60,343 nucleotides of DNA from Rhodoferax sp. (GTDB lineage: Bacteria; Pseudomonadota; Gammaproteobacteria; Burkholderiales; Burkholderiaceae_C). Positions 37,372-46,882 of the stretch are shown piece by piece (position 1 is the first letter of the stretch; every line of letters begins with the position of its first letter). The notes below the pieces were generated by a model that did not search any database, had not been told where the DNA came from, and saw only the letters and a list, made by a program, of their open reading frames with translations. Where the stretch lies: the NCBI RefSeq assembly GCF_028714215.1, contig NZ_JAQTMS010000029.1, forward strand, positions 1 through 60,343, in the 5' to 3' direction. A program made the position numbers and the translations under genes.

Positions 37372-38565
37372 ATGAAGTGGAAAAATGGTAAGCGAATTAT
37401 TATTCAATTTTTGCTAGGACTGCTTATACCAGATACTTGGAAAAATATTCCAAAAATTGATGTACTCTTGATCGGACACGATCACCATTTTAATTTCTTG
37501 CACCAAGGCAAACTTTACAGCCCACTGTTAGGTAGCATGAAGGAATATTTCAATAAGAATGGAATGGACACCGCAATTATATTAAGGCCGTTCTCTGTAA
37601 CAAAATCACAAAATGCATGGCATGAGCATCAAACTTTCAACCGACATTATTGTCTAACGTTTATAATACGGTTTCTTGGAAGATTTTACAAACCATTGCA
37701 TGGCTTGTCATTTGCTCGTGAGGAGAAATTTTGGACTGGGCTATTGGCGCGAACTAAGCCGACCCGTATTGTTGCAATTCAGCCAGAAGCGGCCTTGTGT
37801 CGCGCAGCGAGAAAGTTAGGTATCAAAATTGCAGATTTACAGCACGGTGTTATTAATGACTTGCATCCATGGTACGGGACTCAATTTAGATCTGGAACAC
37901 CGATTAATGATTTGCCTACAGAATTTTTAGTCTGGGATGAACAGTCAGCGAACGCTATCAACAAGTGGGCTACCGATAAAAAAATTCATGTTCTGATTAA
38001 TGGGAATCCTTGGATCAAGAGATTTAGAAGCCAACAAAATGACGATTTTTTGGTATTGGAAGCATTGAAGAATAGCACCATTTTTACCAATAAATTACCA
38101 AAAATATTAGTCAGCTTACAGTGGGGGCTTGATGAATTATGCAGCGAAAATAATTTCAATGGGATTATGGTCAGTGGTTTGGAAAAATTAATTCTAAGAA
38201 CTAGAGGAAAATACAACTGGATGCTTCGTCTTCACCCAGTTCAACTGCATGGAACATACAGATTGGAAGCCGTTAAATATCTTGAATATACATTTGGAAG
38301 ATTACCTTGCGTGGAATGGCAAAAGACTAGCTTGACTGCACTTCCAATTATACTTTCGCAGACGAGTCTTCATTTAACTTTCAGCTCTTCGGTTATTATA
38401 GAAGCATCGTGGTTTGGTATTAGAAGTGCTATTTTAGATCCAGAAATAGAGGTCGGAGGAGTCCGTGATATGAATTATATCTTGGAACGCTCGATCGGAA
38501 TTGCGACAGTGGTTGGAAGCCGTGAGAAGGATATTGAAAATTGGATATTCAAAAATCTCCATTGA
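37372..38565 (+). CDS. Putative GT-B-type glycosyltransferase
   Basis: A 397-residue AT-rich gene product. VDVLLIGHDHHFNFLHQGK near the start, IADLQHGVINDLHPWYG in the middle and LHLTFSSSVIIEASWFGIRSAIL near the end resemble GT-B proteins of capsule loci that use CMP- or CDP-linked donors (sialyl/polysialyl or teichoic-type). I do not recognise a precise family. Being next to the CMP-nonulosonate synthetase gene, it is the best candidate for the nonulosonate transferase, but this is a context inference. About 190 bp of AT-rich sequence without a gene precedes it. Confidence 0.6.
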   Translation: MKWKNGKRIIIQFLLGLLIPDTWKNIPKIDVLLIGHDHHFNFLHQGKLYSPLLGSMKEYFNKNGMDTAIILRPFSVTKSQNAWHEHQTFNRHYCLTFIIRFLGRFYKPLHGLSFAREEKFWTGLLARTKPTRIVAIQPEAALCRAARKLGIKIADLQHGVINDLHPWYGTQFRSGTPINDLPTEFLVWDEQSANAINKWATDKKIHVLINGNPWIKRFRSQQNDDFLVLEALKNSTIFTNKLPKILVSLQWGLDELCSENNFNGIMVSGLEKLILRTRGKYNWMLRLHPVQLHGTYRLEAVKYLEYTFGRLPCVEWQKTSLTALPIILSQTSLHLTFSSSVIIEASWFGIRSAILDPEIEVGGVRDMNYILERSIGIATVVGSREKDIENWIFKNLH

Positions 38566-38686
38566 TATTCTGAATCCAGTAATCAACTTTTCTGACGGGA
38601 TATTAATATGTCTTGAAATATGGAATATCATTAATACCGTGCAGCATAGACAAATGTTTTGAGATTATCCAGTGAATTGAAAATTT

Positions 38687-39760
38687 ATGAAAATTTTAAC
38701 TGTAATTGGCGCACGCCCTCAATTCATCAAGGCAGCCGTTGTGTCACGTGCGTTTGCTATTCACAGGTCGGAGGTGCGAGAAATCTTGGTGCATACTGGG
38801 CAGCACTATGACACCAATATGTCAGATGTGTTCTTTGAGGAGTTGAGCATCTCGCACCCAGACTATAACCTTGGCATTGGCGGTGGAAGTCATGCGCAGA
38901 ACACTGGGCGAATGCTGGAAAAGCTGGAAGCGCTCATGGTTACTGAGAAGCCAGCCCTAGTATTGGTCTATGGGGATACTGACAGCACGTTAGCCGGAGC
39001 GTTGGCGGCTGCGAAATTACACATTCCGGTGGCTCATGTCGAGGCAGGCTTGCGCTCCTATAACCGCCGTATGCCGGAGGAGATCAACCGCATATTGACT
39101 GATCACGTTTCTACTTTTCTATTCGTTCCCAGCAAGGCGGCACTCAGAAACTTGCTCAATGAAGGAATTCCTAAGGAGAAAATTCATGTTGTTGGGGATG
39201 TGATGTGTGACGCTGCACGCTATTTTGAGGAGTGCGCTCGGAAACCGGACTGGTTCGACGCACTAGATATTGAGATCGGTGAATTTGTACTTTGCACCAT
39301 TCACCGCGCTGAAAACACTAATGACAGTCAGAACATCAAGGATATATTTGAAGGGCTTGTCGGTTCCTGCATGCCTGTGATACTTCCGCTGCACCCGCGC
39401 ACTCGTATTGTGCTCCAGGCCATGGGCATACCTCTGCCGACCGGTATCAGAGTGGTGGACCCTGTTGGATACTTGGAAATGACTTGGCTAGAAATGAATT
39501 GTCGCATTATTGCCACCGATTCCGGAGGAATTCAAAAGGAAGCATATTTCCACAACAAAATGTGCGTGACATTGCGTGAAGAAACAGAATGGACCGAACT
39601 GGTTGATAATGGATTCAATATAGTCGCAGGAACAAATAGTTACAAAATTACTGAGGCTCTAACTCAAAAAAATTTGATGGTCAACAGTGAAACATCTTTA
39701 TATGGGCAAGCTGATGCGGCCACTAAAATAGCGGCATTAATTGTAGAGAATTACATGTAA
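38687..39760 (+). CDS. UDP-GlcNAc(3NAcA) 2-epimerase, non-hydrolysing (WecB/WbpI-like)
   Basis: A 357-residue GT-B-fold epimerase. VIGARPQFIKAAVVSRAF, HTGQHYDTNMSDVFFEEL, VYGDTDSTLAGALAA, HVEAGLRSYNRRMPEEINR and TDSGGIQKEAYF are all WecB/WbpI signatures. With WbpB, WbpE and WbpD present in the locus, the WbpI reaction (UDP-GlcNAc3NAcA to UDP-ManNAc3NAcA) is plausible; plain UDP-ManNAc formation is the alternative. It is six bases upstream of a GT4-type gene. Confidence 0.9.
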   Translation: MKILTVIGARPQFIKAAVVSRAFAIHRSEVREILVHTGQHYDTNMSDVFFEELSISHPDYNLGIGGGSHAQNTGRMLEKLEALMVTEKPALVLVYGDTDSTLAGALAAAKLHIPVAHVEAGLRSYNRRMPEEINRILTDHVSTFLFVPSKAALRNLLNEGIPKEKIHVVGDVMCDAARYFEECARKPDWFDALDIEIGEFVLCTIHRAENTNDSQNIKDIFEGLVGSCMPVILPLHPRTRIVLQAMGIPLPTGIRVVDPVGYLEMTWLEMNCRIIATDSGGIQKEAYFHNKMCVTLREETEWTELVDNGFNIVAGTNSYKITEALTQKNLMVNSETSLYGQADAATKIAALIVENYM

Positions 39761-39765
39761 TTGCA

Positions 39766-41091
39766 ATGAATATACTATTAATAACATGTTCTTTCTATCC
39801 TCAAAATAAAGTTTCTGTTTTGCGAGTCGGGCAATGGGCAAAGTATTGGGCGCTAAACGGGCACACTGTTACTGTATTAACCACGCTTAAATATAATTTC
39901 AATGGACCCATGGGGTTAACTGGAAATATTCCTTCAAGCGTAAGAATCATTGAGATTCCATTTTTACCAAATTGGCTTGAGAATATTCAAAATCGTCAAG
40001 ATCAAAGCGATCGCAATATTTCAAGCGACAATAATAATCACGGTTCACGAATAGTTACATTTTTGAAAAAAGTGATAAGAAAAATGAGAGGTTCAGTCGG
40101 TTCTCTATTTGATATACATGATCTGTGGGTTAAACCAGCTTCATGCATTGGAAAGTCACTCTTATCGAATGAGGAATTCGATGTAATTATCAGTTCCTAT
40201 TCACCACCAGCAGCACATAAAGTAGCACACAATCTGAAGATATTCGCACCGAAGGTCGTTTGGATCGCCGACTTTAGGGATTTGTGGTTCAATAATCACA
40301 TTCTATCTGCCAAGGGTGTATTTCGCCTTATAGAAAAAGCGATTGAGCGGCGAACTATGAAAGGTATTTGCAATGCAATGATAACTGTTTCAAAGCCATT
40401 GACCAAAGATTTGCAACATAGATACCCTGCCATACCTGTGTTCACGCTCGAAAATGGGTTTGATCCAGAAGAATTTCCGAAATGGCGGGATTTGATAGCA
40501 TCTGAAGTTGACTTTGGGAGTAAATTGAAGTTTTGTTATGCCGGTACTATTTATCATCAAAAAAGAGATCCAACCCCACTATTTATGGCTGTCAATGAAC
40601 TTATTGACGATGGGGAAATTTCGGCAGCGCAAATAGAAATTAGTTTTTATGGTGACAATCGCAGTGAGTTGAGTCGCTTAATTAGTGCGAGCAATGCTAA
40701 TAAACATGACGTTATAAGAATTAATGGCTTTGTGTCGCGCGATGAGTCTCTTGCAGCGCAGAGAAATTCAGACATTTTACTATTTTTGGAGTGGGGTGAT
40801 CCGCAGGCTGCAGGTGTCCTTACCGGAAAACTATTTGAGTATATTGTGAGTGGCAAACCTGTTATTGCTATCGGTATCGATACAAATAACTCTGCAGGCG
40901 AATTACTACAGAGGACTGGCGTGGGGATTTGTGCCAGACAGATCCATGAGATAAAAATAATTATTCGCCAACTCTTTAAGTTTAAGCATGCCGAGTTTTA
41001 CGAGCCTAAAATTGATGAAATTGGGAATTATGCAAGAGATGCCCAAGCAAGAAGACTTATTGATTTGGTGACTAACTTGCAGGAAAATTAA
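39766..41091 (+). CDS. Glycosyltransferase family 4-like protein
   Basis: A 441-residue GT-B enzyme. The N-terminal domain starts ILLITCSFYPQNKVSVLRVGQWAKYW. The C-terminal donor-binding half has KFCYAGTIYHQKRDPTPLF, INGFVSRDESLAAQRNSDILLF and the E-x-x-x-G-K-P motif FEYIVSGKPVIAIG. It transfers one sugar of the repeat unit on the cytoplasmic side; acceptor and donor are unknown. AT-rich. Confidence 0.85.
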   Translation: MNILLITCSFYPQNKVSVLRVGQWAKYWALNGHTVTVLTTLKYNFNGPMGLTGNIPSSVRIIEIPFLPNWLENIQNRQDQSDRNISSDNNNHGSRIVTFLKKVIRKMRGSVGSLFDIHDLWVKPASCIGKSLLSNEEFDVIISSYSPPAAHKVAHNLKIFAPKVVWIADFRDLWFNNHILSAKGVFRLIEKAIERRTMKGICNAMITVSKPLTKDLQHRYPAIPVFTLENGFDPEEFPKWRDLIASEVDFGSKLKFCYAGTIYHQKRDPTPLFMAVNELIDDGEISAAQIEISFYGDNRSELSRLISASNANKHDVIRINGFVSRDESLAAQRNSDILLFLEWGDPQAAGVLTGKLFEYIVSGKPVIAIGIDTNNSAGELLQRTGVGICARQIHEIKIIIRQLFKFKHAEFYEPKIDEIGNYARDAQARRLIDLVTNLQEN

Positions 41092-42360
41092 TTGTTATTA
41101 GCGCTTCAAATATATTTTTCCATATCCTCCTTTGCGTTATATGTGTACGCAATGAGAAATAGGACTTCGGCATCTCACGCATTTGGATACGGTGTTGCAT
41201 TAAACATTTTTCCTCTGATGTTTGCCCCAAGTTTCTCGATGGACTTGGCACGATTAGCAGGTGTTCCATTGGCCTATTTGCCGATAATGTCTGCAGGTTT
41301 CGCATTAAGCGCTCAGGGTCGACTTCAAATAGATAACTATAACAAAGGCCTCTTAACTTTATCTTTAGTATTTTCAATCTATACATTCATAACTGGCCTT
41401 ATAATAAACGATTTTAGTTTTGTCAACTTCACTTATTGGGTGGTTTGGCCATTCAATTTCCTCATATTTTTTGCAGCGATGAGGCTATTTACAACCGCCA
41501 GCAATATTCAATCTACAACACTGCTGAAATCGATTTCATTTATACTTACTCTTGGGTGTGCCGTTGGTATTGCCAGATTTGTTTTCGGTATCTCAGGTGA
41601 TTCCAATTTTATGCCTGTGGTGAATCGTAACGGAACTGTAATTTTCGTTGTTATGGTTTTGCCTTTGTTGTTTGGATTGCATTCTAGACGGGAGATTTCA
41701 ACCTCATTTTTTGGGGCTTCATTATCAATTATTTTTGTTGCCCTAATTCTTATGACTTCCAGGTCTGGTTTGATTGGTGCATTGGTAGCTGTCTCTGTCT
41801 ACTACATTAGATTCAACATCCAATCTCTTCTTAAATTTGGACTAATTTTGTCAGTAATGGGAATATTTTTAATGACGGAAATTGGAGATGTCGCGATCCA
41901 GCGCATGGATGCTGGTCTTGCTTCCACACAAAAATATACTAGTGGCGACGAGTTTGATGCTGATGAAAAAGATTTCAATAGAGTACAACTCATGACCGCT
42001 GCGATTCTTGTAATAGAAAAGAATTTCCTTTTAGGAAGTGGACTTGGTTTGGAGAACTACAGAAAAAAATTGAGGGAAGTTAGTAATTATCATAAAGAAT
42101 CAAAAGCTCATAATTTTTATCTATCCTACATGGCGGAGTTAGGCTTACTAGGTCTCTCCGCGTTAATTATATTTTTTTCTCTAGTATTTCAGAAACTTAT
42201 TGGATTAAGGAGCATATATCCAGAGTTTAGAACTTCGTTTATCGTTATTGCGGTAATGATGACCATGAACGAGTATATTTTGTTGCCTGAGATTTGGTTT
42301 TTCTTTGGGGTCCTGGTTGGTATTTCAATTCGACTAAAAAGAGATCCCAGATTTTCTTAA
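41092..42360 (+). CDS. wzy: O-antigen/capsule polymerase (Wzy-like)
   Basis: A 422-residue protein with 10-12 predicted membrane helices and little other conservation, typical of Wzy. The segment VIEKNFLLGSGLGLENYRKKL followed by KAHNFYLSYMAELGLLG is the Wzy_C/O-antigen ligase-type loop (GxGxxxY...HNxYL..xxExG). It probably starts at TTG 41092, immediately after the preceding stop and seven bases after AGGA; the first ATG is 20 codons later and would remove the first helix. It would polymerise flipped repeat units in the periplasm. Confidence 0.82.
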   Translation: MLLALQIYFSISSFALYVYAMRNRTSASHAFGYGVALNIFPLMFAPSFSMDLARLAGVPLAYLPIMSAGFALSAQGRLQIDNYNKGLLTLSLVFSIYTFITGLIINDFSFVNFTYWVVWPFNFLIFFAAMRLFTTASNIQSTTLLKSISFILTLGCAVGIARFVFGISGDSNFMPVVNRNGTVIFVVMVLPLLFGLHSRREISTSFFGASLSIIFVALILMTSRSGLIGALVAVSVYYIRFNIQSLLKFGLILSVMGIFLMTEIGDVAIQRMDAGLASTQKYTSGDEFDADEKDFNRVQLMTAAILVIEKNFLLGSGLGLENYRKKLREVSNYHKESKAHNFYLSYMAELGLLGLSALIIFFSLVFQKLIGLRSIYPEFRTSFIVIAVMMTMNEYILLPEIWFFFGVLVGISIRLKRDPRFS

Positions 42361-42377
42361 GTATAGATCGAAAAATA

Positions 42378-43178
42378 ATGCGTTTTTCAGTTTTAATGGC
42401 AGTATATTTTGGAGATCATTCCAATTGTCTGGCTGACGCATTATCTAGCCTCTGTCATCAAACAAGATTTCCTGATGAGGTTGTGCTTGTTGAGGATGGG
42501 CCAATTCCCCTTCCGTTGAGTGAAGTGATTGATCATTTCCGGAAGCGATTGAATATCAAATCAATTCAACTTAAGGAAAACTCTGGGTTGGCGATCGCCC
42601 TGAATACTGGTTTGGCTTGCTGCATGTATGATCTGGTTGCTCGAATGGATAGTGACGACATCTCTTTACCAGATCGTTTTGCCAAGCAAATTGCATTTAT
42701 GGAGTCTCACCCTGAAATTGCAGTAAGTAGCGCATCTTTACAGGAGTTTGATGATAGCGGTAATGTTTTTTCTTCAAGAGTACTTCCTTTGAATCACAAT
42801 GATCTTATTAGTTTTGCCAAACTTAGAAGTCCAATTAGTCACGCAGTCGCCATATTCCGCAAGGAAGCCGTTATGGGAGTGGGTGGTTACCCTCTTTTTA
42901 GACGTTCTCAAGATGTTGCATTGTGGTCAACACTAATTATGCAGGGATATAAGCTTGCCAACCTGCCCGACGTATTATACAGAGTCCGAGCAAATTCAGC
43001 ATTTATGGCACGCAGTGGGTTGAGAAACTTTAAATTTGAATATGCGGTTGTTCGATATCAATATCGTATTGGGTTTCTTACATATTCCGAATTTCTAAAG
43101 AGTGTTAGTGTACGATTTGGACTGGCAGTGATGCCACAGTGGTTAAAACAGTATGCCTATAAGTATTCAAGAATTTGA
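42378..43178 (+). CDS. Family 2 glycosyltransferase
   Basis: A 266-residue GT-A enzyme: RFSVLMAVYFGDHSNCLADALSSL at the start, VVLVEDGP, the LNTGLACCMYDLVARMDSDDISLPDRF segment with the DxD-type SDD, and a late RRSQDVALW (ED/QD motif). The ATG at 42378 is preferred over one at 42294, which would overlap wzy. It is the last gene of the AT-rich block; 226 bp without a convincing gene follow. Confidence 0.85.
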   Translation: MRFSVLMAVYFGDHSNCLADALSSLCHQTRFPDEVVLVEDGPIPLPLSEVIDHFRKRLNIKSIQLKENSGLAIALNTGLACCMYDLVARMDSDDISLPDRFAKQIAFMESHPEIAVSSASLQEFDDSGNVFSSRVLPLNHNDLISFAKLRSPISHAVAIFRKEAVMGVGGYPLFRRSQDVALWSTLIMQGYKLANLPDVLYRVRANSAFMARSGLRNFKFEYAVVRYQYRIGFLTYSEFLKSVSVRFGLAVMPQWLKQYAYKYSRI

Positions 43179-43404
43179 CTGAACTGCGTTCACTATAGTC
43201 GTAATTATCCATTGCCTTGAATATATCGAGGTGGCTCGCGGCTACGGCGTTGACTTCTGGCAGCAGGCCATATTGCAAACTTTGTTTTGGTGGTGTTCGT
43301 TTTGGAGAAGTCCGAACGTTCAGGTCGAATCTGAATGACACACACAAAAATCCGCACCGAAGTATTAAGAACTCCTTCTTTGAAAATTATAGAAAGTAAT
43401 CAAA

Positions 43405-44604
43405 ATGAATGTTCATTTGCAAGAGCGTGCTTTTACCTTTCGTGCAATTGTTGATTTTTCCCGCTCTATTTATGGTTTGGACTTTGTCACATTGCACCGC
43501 CCTGTCTTCGAGGGTAATGAAAGACAATACCTGATCGACTGCATTGACTCCAATTTTGTCTCCTCGGTGGGCGCCCGGGTCACTGAGTTTGAGCAGCAAG
43601 TGGCGGCCTTTACTGGCGCCAAATACGCCGTGGCTACAGTCAACGGTACGGCGGCACTGCATGTGGCGCTACGACTGGTTGACGTACTGCCCGATGACGA
43701 GGTAATTACCCAGGCCTTGACCTTCATCGCCACTTGCAATGCGCTCAGTTATGCCGGTGCACACCCGGTGATGGTGGATGTGGACCGCGACACCTTGGGT
43801 ATGAGCCCGGCAGCACTACGCCAGTTTCTGGCGCGCCATGCCGAGCTACGCGATGGACGCGCCTTTAATAAATCCACCGGACGCCGCCTAGCCGCATGCG
43901 TGCCCATGCACACCTTTGGCTTCCCGTGTCGCATTGAAGAAATCGTCAGTGTTTGCGACGAATACGGCATTGCTGTCGTGGAAGACGCTGCCGAGTCGTT
44001 AGGCAGTTATGTGGGCAAGCGTCACACCGGCACCTTTGGCAAGCTGGCCACACTGAGCTTTAACGGCAACAAGGTTATCACCACCGGCGGTGGCGGCATG
44101 ATCATTACCGACGATGCCGCGCTGGCCACCCATGCCAAGCACCTCACCACCACCGCCAAGGTACCGCACCCGTTTGAATTTGTGCATGACGAAGTGGGGT
44201 ACAACTACCGCCTGCCTAACCTTAACGCCGCATTGGGCTGCGCGCAGATGGAACGTTTGCCGGAGATGCTGGCGGTCAAGGCTGACGTGGCCCGACGTTA
44301 TGCAGAATTTTTTGATTCAATAGGTGTGACTGTCGTACGCGCGCCTGAGGGCACCACAGCCAACTACTGGCTCAACGCCATCGTGCTCGGTTCTCTGCAA
44401 GAACGCGACGCCTTTCTTGAATTTACCAACAGCCGCGGCGTGATGACGCGGCCCATTTGGCGCTTGATGACACGCTTGGCCATGTTCAGCCAGTGCCAGC
44501 ACGATGGCCTGGCCAACTCCCTGTGGCTGGAGGACCGCGTGGTAAACATCCCATCTAGCGTGCCAGACGGCGCGTTGCCCCCATTCAATGCCAAAACCCT
44601 ATGA
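43405..44604 (+). CDS. LegC-family PLP aminotransferase
   Basis: A 399-residue DegT/DnrJ/EryC1 enzyme of the LegC/PseC group: LHRPVFEGNERQYLIDCIDSNFVSS, ATVNGTAALHVALR, Asp194 in VVEDAAESLGSY and PLP-Lys223 in SFNGNKVITTGGGGM. It aminates C4 of a 4-keto-6-deoxy-HexNAc nucleotide made by the dehydratase encoded next, giving a precursor of bacillosamine or legionaminic acid. GC content and codon use return to the bulk genome type here. It overlaps the dehydratase gene by ATGA. Confidence 0.9.
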   Translation: MNVHLQERAFTFRAIVDFSRSIYGLDFVTLHRPVFEGNERQYLIDCIDSNFVSSVGARVTEFEQQVAAFTGAKYAVATVNGTAALHVALRLVDVLPDDEVITQALTFIATCNALSYAGAHPVMVDVDRDTLGMSPAALRQFLARHAELRDGRAFNKSTGRRLAACVPMHTFGFPCRIEEIVSVCDEYGIAVVEDAAESLGSYVGKRHTGTFGKLATLSFNGNKVITTGGGGMIITDDAALATHAKHLTTTAKVPHPFEFVHDEVGYNYRLPNLNAALGCAQMERLPEMLAVKADVARRYAEFFDSIGVTVVRAPEGTTANYWLNAIVLGSLQERDAFLEFTNSRGVMTRPIWRLMTRLAMFSQCQHDGLANSLWLEDRVVNIPSSVPDGALPPFNAKTL

Positions 44605-45788
44605 ACACACTGCAATTGATTGGCCGTGACAGCCCACTGTTTGACGCGGATGTGCTGGGGCATGCACAACAACTCTCCGCCTTGGTTGCCGGCAGCCGCT
44701 TTCTAGTGATTGGCGGTGCCGGCTCCATCGGCCAAGCCGTTACCCGCGAGATTTTCAAGCGCGGCCCGAAGGTGCTGCATGTGGTCGACATCAGTGAAAA
44801 CAACATGGTTGAACTGGTGCGCGACATTCGCAGCACGCTAGGCTACATTGATGGCGACTTCAGCACCTTTGCCATTGATTGTGGGAGCCGCGAGTTTGAG
44901 GCGTTGTTGAACGCGGGCAGCGGTTACGACTATGTGCTCAACCTCTCCGCCCTCAAGCATGTGCGCAGCGAAAAAGACCCGTTTACTTTGATGCGACTTA
45001 TTGAAGTCAATGTCCTCAACACCATCAAGACAATCGAGCTGACCCGCACCCACGGTGCTCGCAAGTACTTTTGCGTTTCCACCGATAAAGCTGCCAACCC
45101 GGTCAATATGATGGGTGCCAGCAAGCGCATTATGGAGATGTTTCTCATGCGCGCCAGTTTGGATCTGCCAATATCGACAGCGCGCTTTGCCAACGTGGCG
45201 TTTTCAGACGGCTCGCTGCTGCACGGCTTCAACCAACGATTTGCCAAGCGCCAGCCGATTTCCGCACCCAACGACGTGCGTCGTTACTTTGTCACACCGC
45301 AAGAATCGGGAGAACTGTGCCTGCTGTCATGCCTGCTGGGTGAAAACCGTGACATCTTCTTTCCGAAGCTCAGCCAGCACCTGCATCTGACCACCTTCTC
45401 AGACATCGCTGTGCGCTACCTGAACGAACTGGGCTTCGAGCCTTACGAGTGCGCCAGCGAGGACGAGGCGCGCGACCGCGCCAGTGAGTTGATCAACCGG
45501 AAGAAATGGCCGTGCTACTTCTTTAAGAGCGATACGACGGGTGAAAAAGACTTTGAAGAGTTCTTTACCGACCGCGAGACATTGGACATGGCACGCTTTG
45601 ACAGTGTGGGGGTTATCAAGAACGCGTCAGCATTTAACGCAGCGCTGCTGCAACACTTTACCGAGACGATGGCTGCCATCAAGGCGCAACCAAGTTGGGA
45701 CAAGGCTGAGATGGTCAACCTGTTCAACGAAATGATTCCGGACTTTGCCCACAAGGAAACTGGTAAGTACCTGGATGCGAGGATGTAA
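44601..45788 (+). CDS. UDP-GlcNAc 4,6-dehydratase-type SDR (CapD family, soluble)
   Basis: A 395-residue NAD-dependent dehydratase: VIGGAGSIGQAV near residue 36, NLSALKHVRSEKDP, and the catalytic region VSTDKAANPVNMMGASKR. It lacks the membrane part of FlaA1/PglF-type enzymes. Its product (4-keto-6-deoxy) is the substrate of the LegC-type enzyme with which it overlaps. It could feed either the bacillosamine-type initiating sugar or the nonulosonate path. Confidence 0.88.
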   Translation: MNTLQLIGRDSPLFDADVLGHAQQLSALVAGSRFLVIGGAGSIGQAVTREIFKRGPKVLHVVDISENNMVELVRDIRSTLGYIDGDFSTFAIDCGSREFEALLNAGSGYDYVLNLSALKHVRSEKDPFTLMRLIEVNVLNTIKTIELTRTHGARKYFCVSTDKAANPVNMMGASKRIMEMFLMRASLDLPISTARFANVAFSDGSLLHGFNQRFAKRQPISAPNDVRRYFVTPQESGELCLLSCLLGENRDIFFPKLSQHLHLTTFSDIAVRYLNELGFEPYECASEDEARDRASELINRKKWPCYFFKSDTTGEKDFEEFFTDRETLDMARFDSVGVIKNASAFNAALLQHFTETMAAIKAQPSWDKAEMVNLFNEMIPDFAHKETGKYLDARM

Positions 45789-45790
45789 CT

Positions 45791-46474
45791 GTGCAACGCT
45801 TGTTTGACATCGTCTTATCAGGTCTGGCACTGCTTGTGTTGTCGCCGCTGCTGCTACCCATTGCCCTGCTGCTGCGCCTGACCGGCGAGGGCGAGGTGTT
45901 TTTCCTGCAGAACCGTGTCGGGAAAGGTGGCAGGACTTTCAAACTTTACAAGTTTGCCACCATGCTCAAAAACAGTCCCAACCTGGGCACCGGGACCATA
46001 ACGACCAAGAACGACCCTCGCATATTGCCAATGGGGCACTTCCTGCGCAAGACCAAGATCAACGAGCTGCCGCAGTTGCTGAACATCCTGAACGGCGATA
46101 TGAGCATCATTGGCCCACGTCCACAGACGCAACGCTGCTTTGATGTTTTTCCAACCGCCTCGCAGAATGCCATTAGCCGGGTGCGTCCAGGTCTTTCAGG
46201 CATCGGCTCCATCATCTTTCGCGATGAGGAGAATTTGCTGCATGGTCAGGCAGATTCGGTTCAGTTCTATGACAACATCATCGCACCGTACAAAGGGGCG
46301 TTGGAAGAGTGGTATGTGACCAACCAAGGGCTGGGCACCTACTTGCTGTGCATCGGTGTGACGGCGTGGGTGGTGCTGTTTTCGCAGTCGAATGTAGTTT
46401 GGCGGGTGTTTGGTTCACTGCCCCAACCGCCGGGTGAATTGGCTGCCCTAGTGCAATGGCCTGGCGACAGGTGA
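45791..46474 (+). CDS. Initiating sugar-phosphate transferase (PglC-like)
   Basis: A 227-residue monotopic phosphoglycosyl transferase: an N-terminal re-entrant helix (QRLFDIVLSGLALLVLSPLLLPIALLLRL), FFLQNRVGKGGRTFKLYKFATM, KTKINELPQLLNILNGDMSIIGPRPQ and RVRPGLSGIGSI. The usual catalytic Asp-Glu dyad before LPQ reads Asn-Glu. A further hydrophobic stretch lies near residue 195. It starts at GTG 45791 with AGGA upstream, two bases after the dehydratase gene. It would place a diacetamido sugar phosphate on undecaprenyl phosphate. Confidence 0.87.
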   Translation: MQRLFDIVLSGLALLVLSPLLLPIALLLRLTGEGEVFFLQNRVGKGGRTFKLYKFATMLKNSPNLGTGTITTKNDPRILPMGHFLRKTKINELPQLLNILNGDMSIIGPRPQTQRCFDVFPTASQNAISRVRPGLSGIGSIIFRDEENLLHGQADSVQFYDNIIAPYKGALEEWYVTNQGLGTYLLCIGVTAWVVLFSQSNVVWRVFGSLPQPPGELAALVQWPGDR

Positions 46475-46527
46475 CAGCGCAAGATCGTCAGTCCGTTCAC
46501 ACTCGCAGAAATCAACCTCTCTGAAAT

Positions 46528-46881
46528 ATGACACTGCGCTTTTCCGTATGGACTTGGGGTTTCTTTGTCTGTGCACTGGTGGTGATGGTGCTGGCGTTGA
46601 TGCCGTCACCGCCGCCAATGATCACCACCGGCTGGGACAAATCAAACCACTTGCTGGCCTTTGGCGTGTTGGCGTGGTTGGGCTGCAAGGCTTTCCCACA
46701 GCATTTGGCATTCACACTGCTGAGCCTGTTAGCCTACGGCGCGCTGATAGAAATTCTGCAGTCTTTCACCCCAACCCGCTCGGCCGAGTGGCTTGATCTT
46801 TTGGCAGATGCTGTGGGGATTTTGGCGGGCTGGATGGTGGTGAGATCGTGGGGGTGGGTTGCGGATCGGCGTCCGCAATGA
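46528..46881 (+). CDS. VanZ-like membrane protein (intact copy)
   Basis: A 117-residue protein with about four hydrophobic segments and the VanZ-type motifs WDKSNHLLAFGVLAWLG and EILQSFTPTRSAEWLDLLADAVGILAGW. Function unknown; VanZ-like proteins are common beside polysaccharide loci. The last residues (VADRRPQ) and the stop codon come from a half copy of the palindromic element. A second, broken copy lies at 48606-48959. Confidence 0.8.
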   Translation: MTLRFSVWTWGFFVCALVVMVLALMPSPPPMITTGWDKSNHLLAFGVLAWLGCKAFPQHLAFTLLSLLAYGALIEILQSFTPTRSAEWLDLLADAVGILAGWMVVRSWGWVADRRPQ

Positions 46882-46882
46882 C
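46858..46882 (+). repeat. Half palindromic element at the vanZ 3' end
   Basis: GTTGCGGATCGGCGTCCGCA followed by ATGAC encodes the C-terminus and TGA of the VanZ-like protein. Confidence 0.8.

Noticed and set aside
43105..43404. Small open frames on both strands in the gap before the LegC-type gene
   Set aside because: No ribosome site, no recognisable family, and the frames overlap each other; possibly debris of a lost gene, but not supportable.
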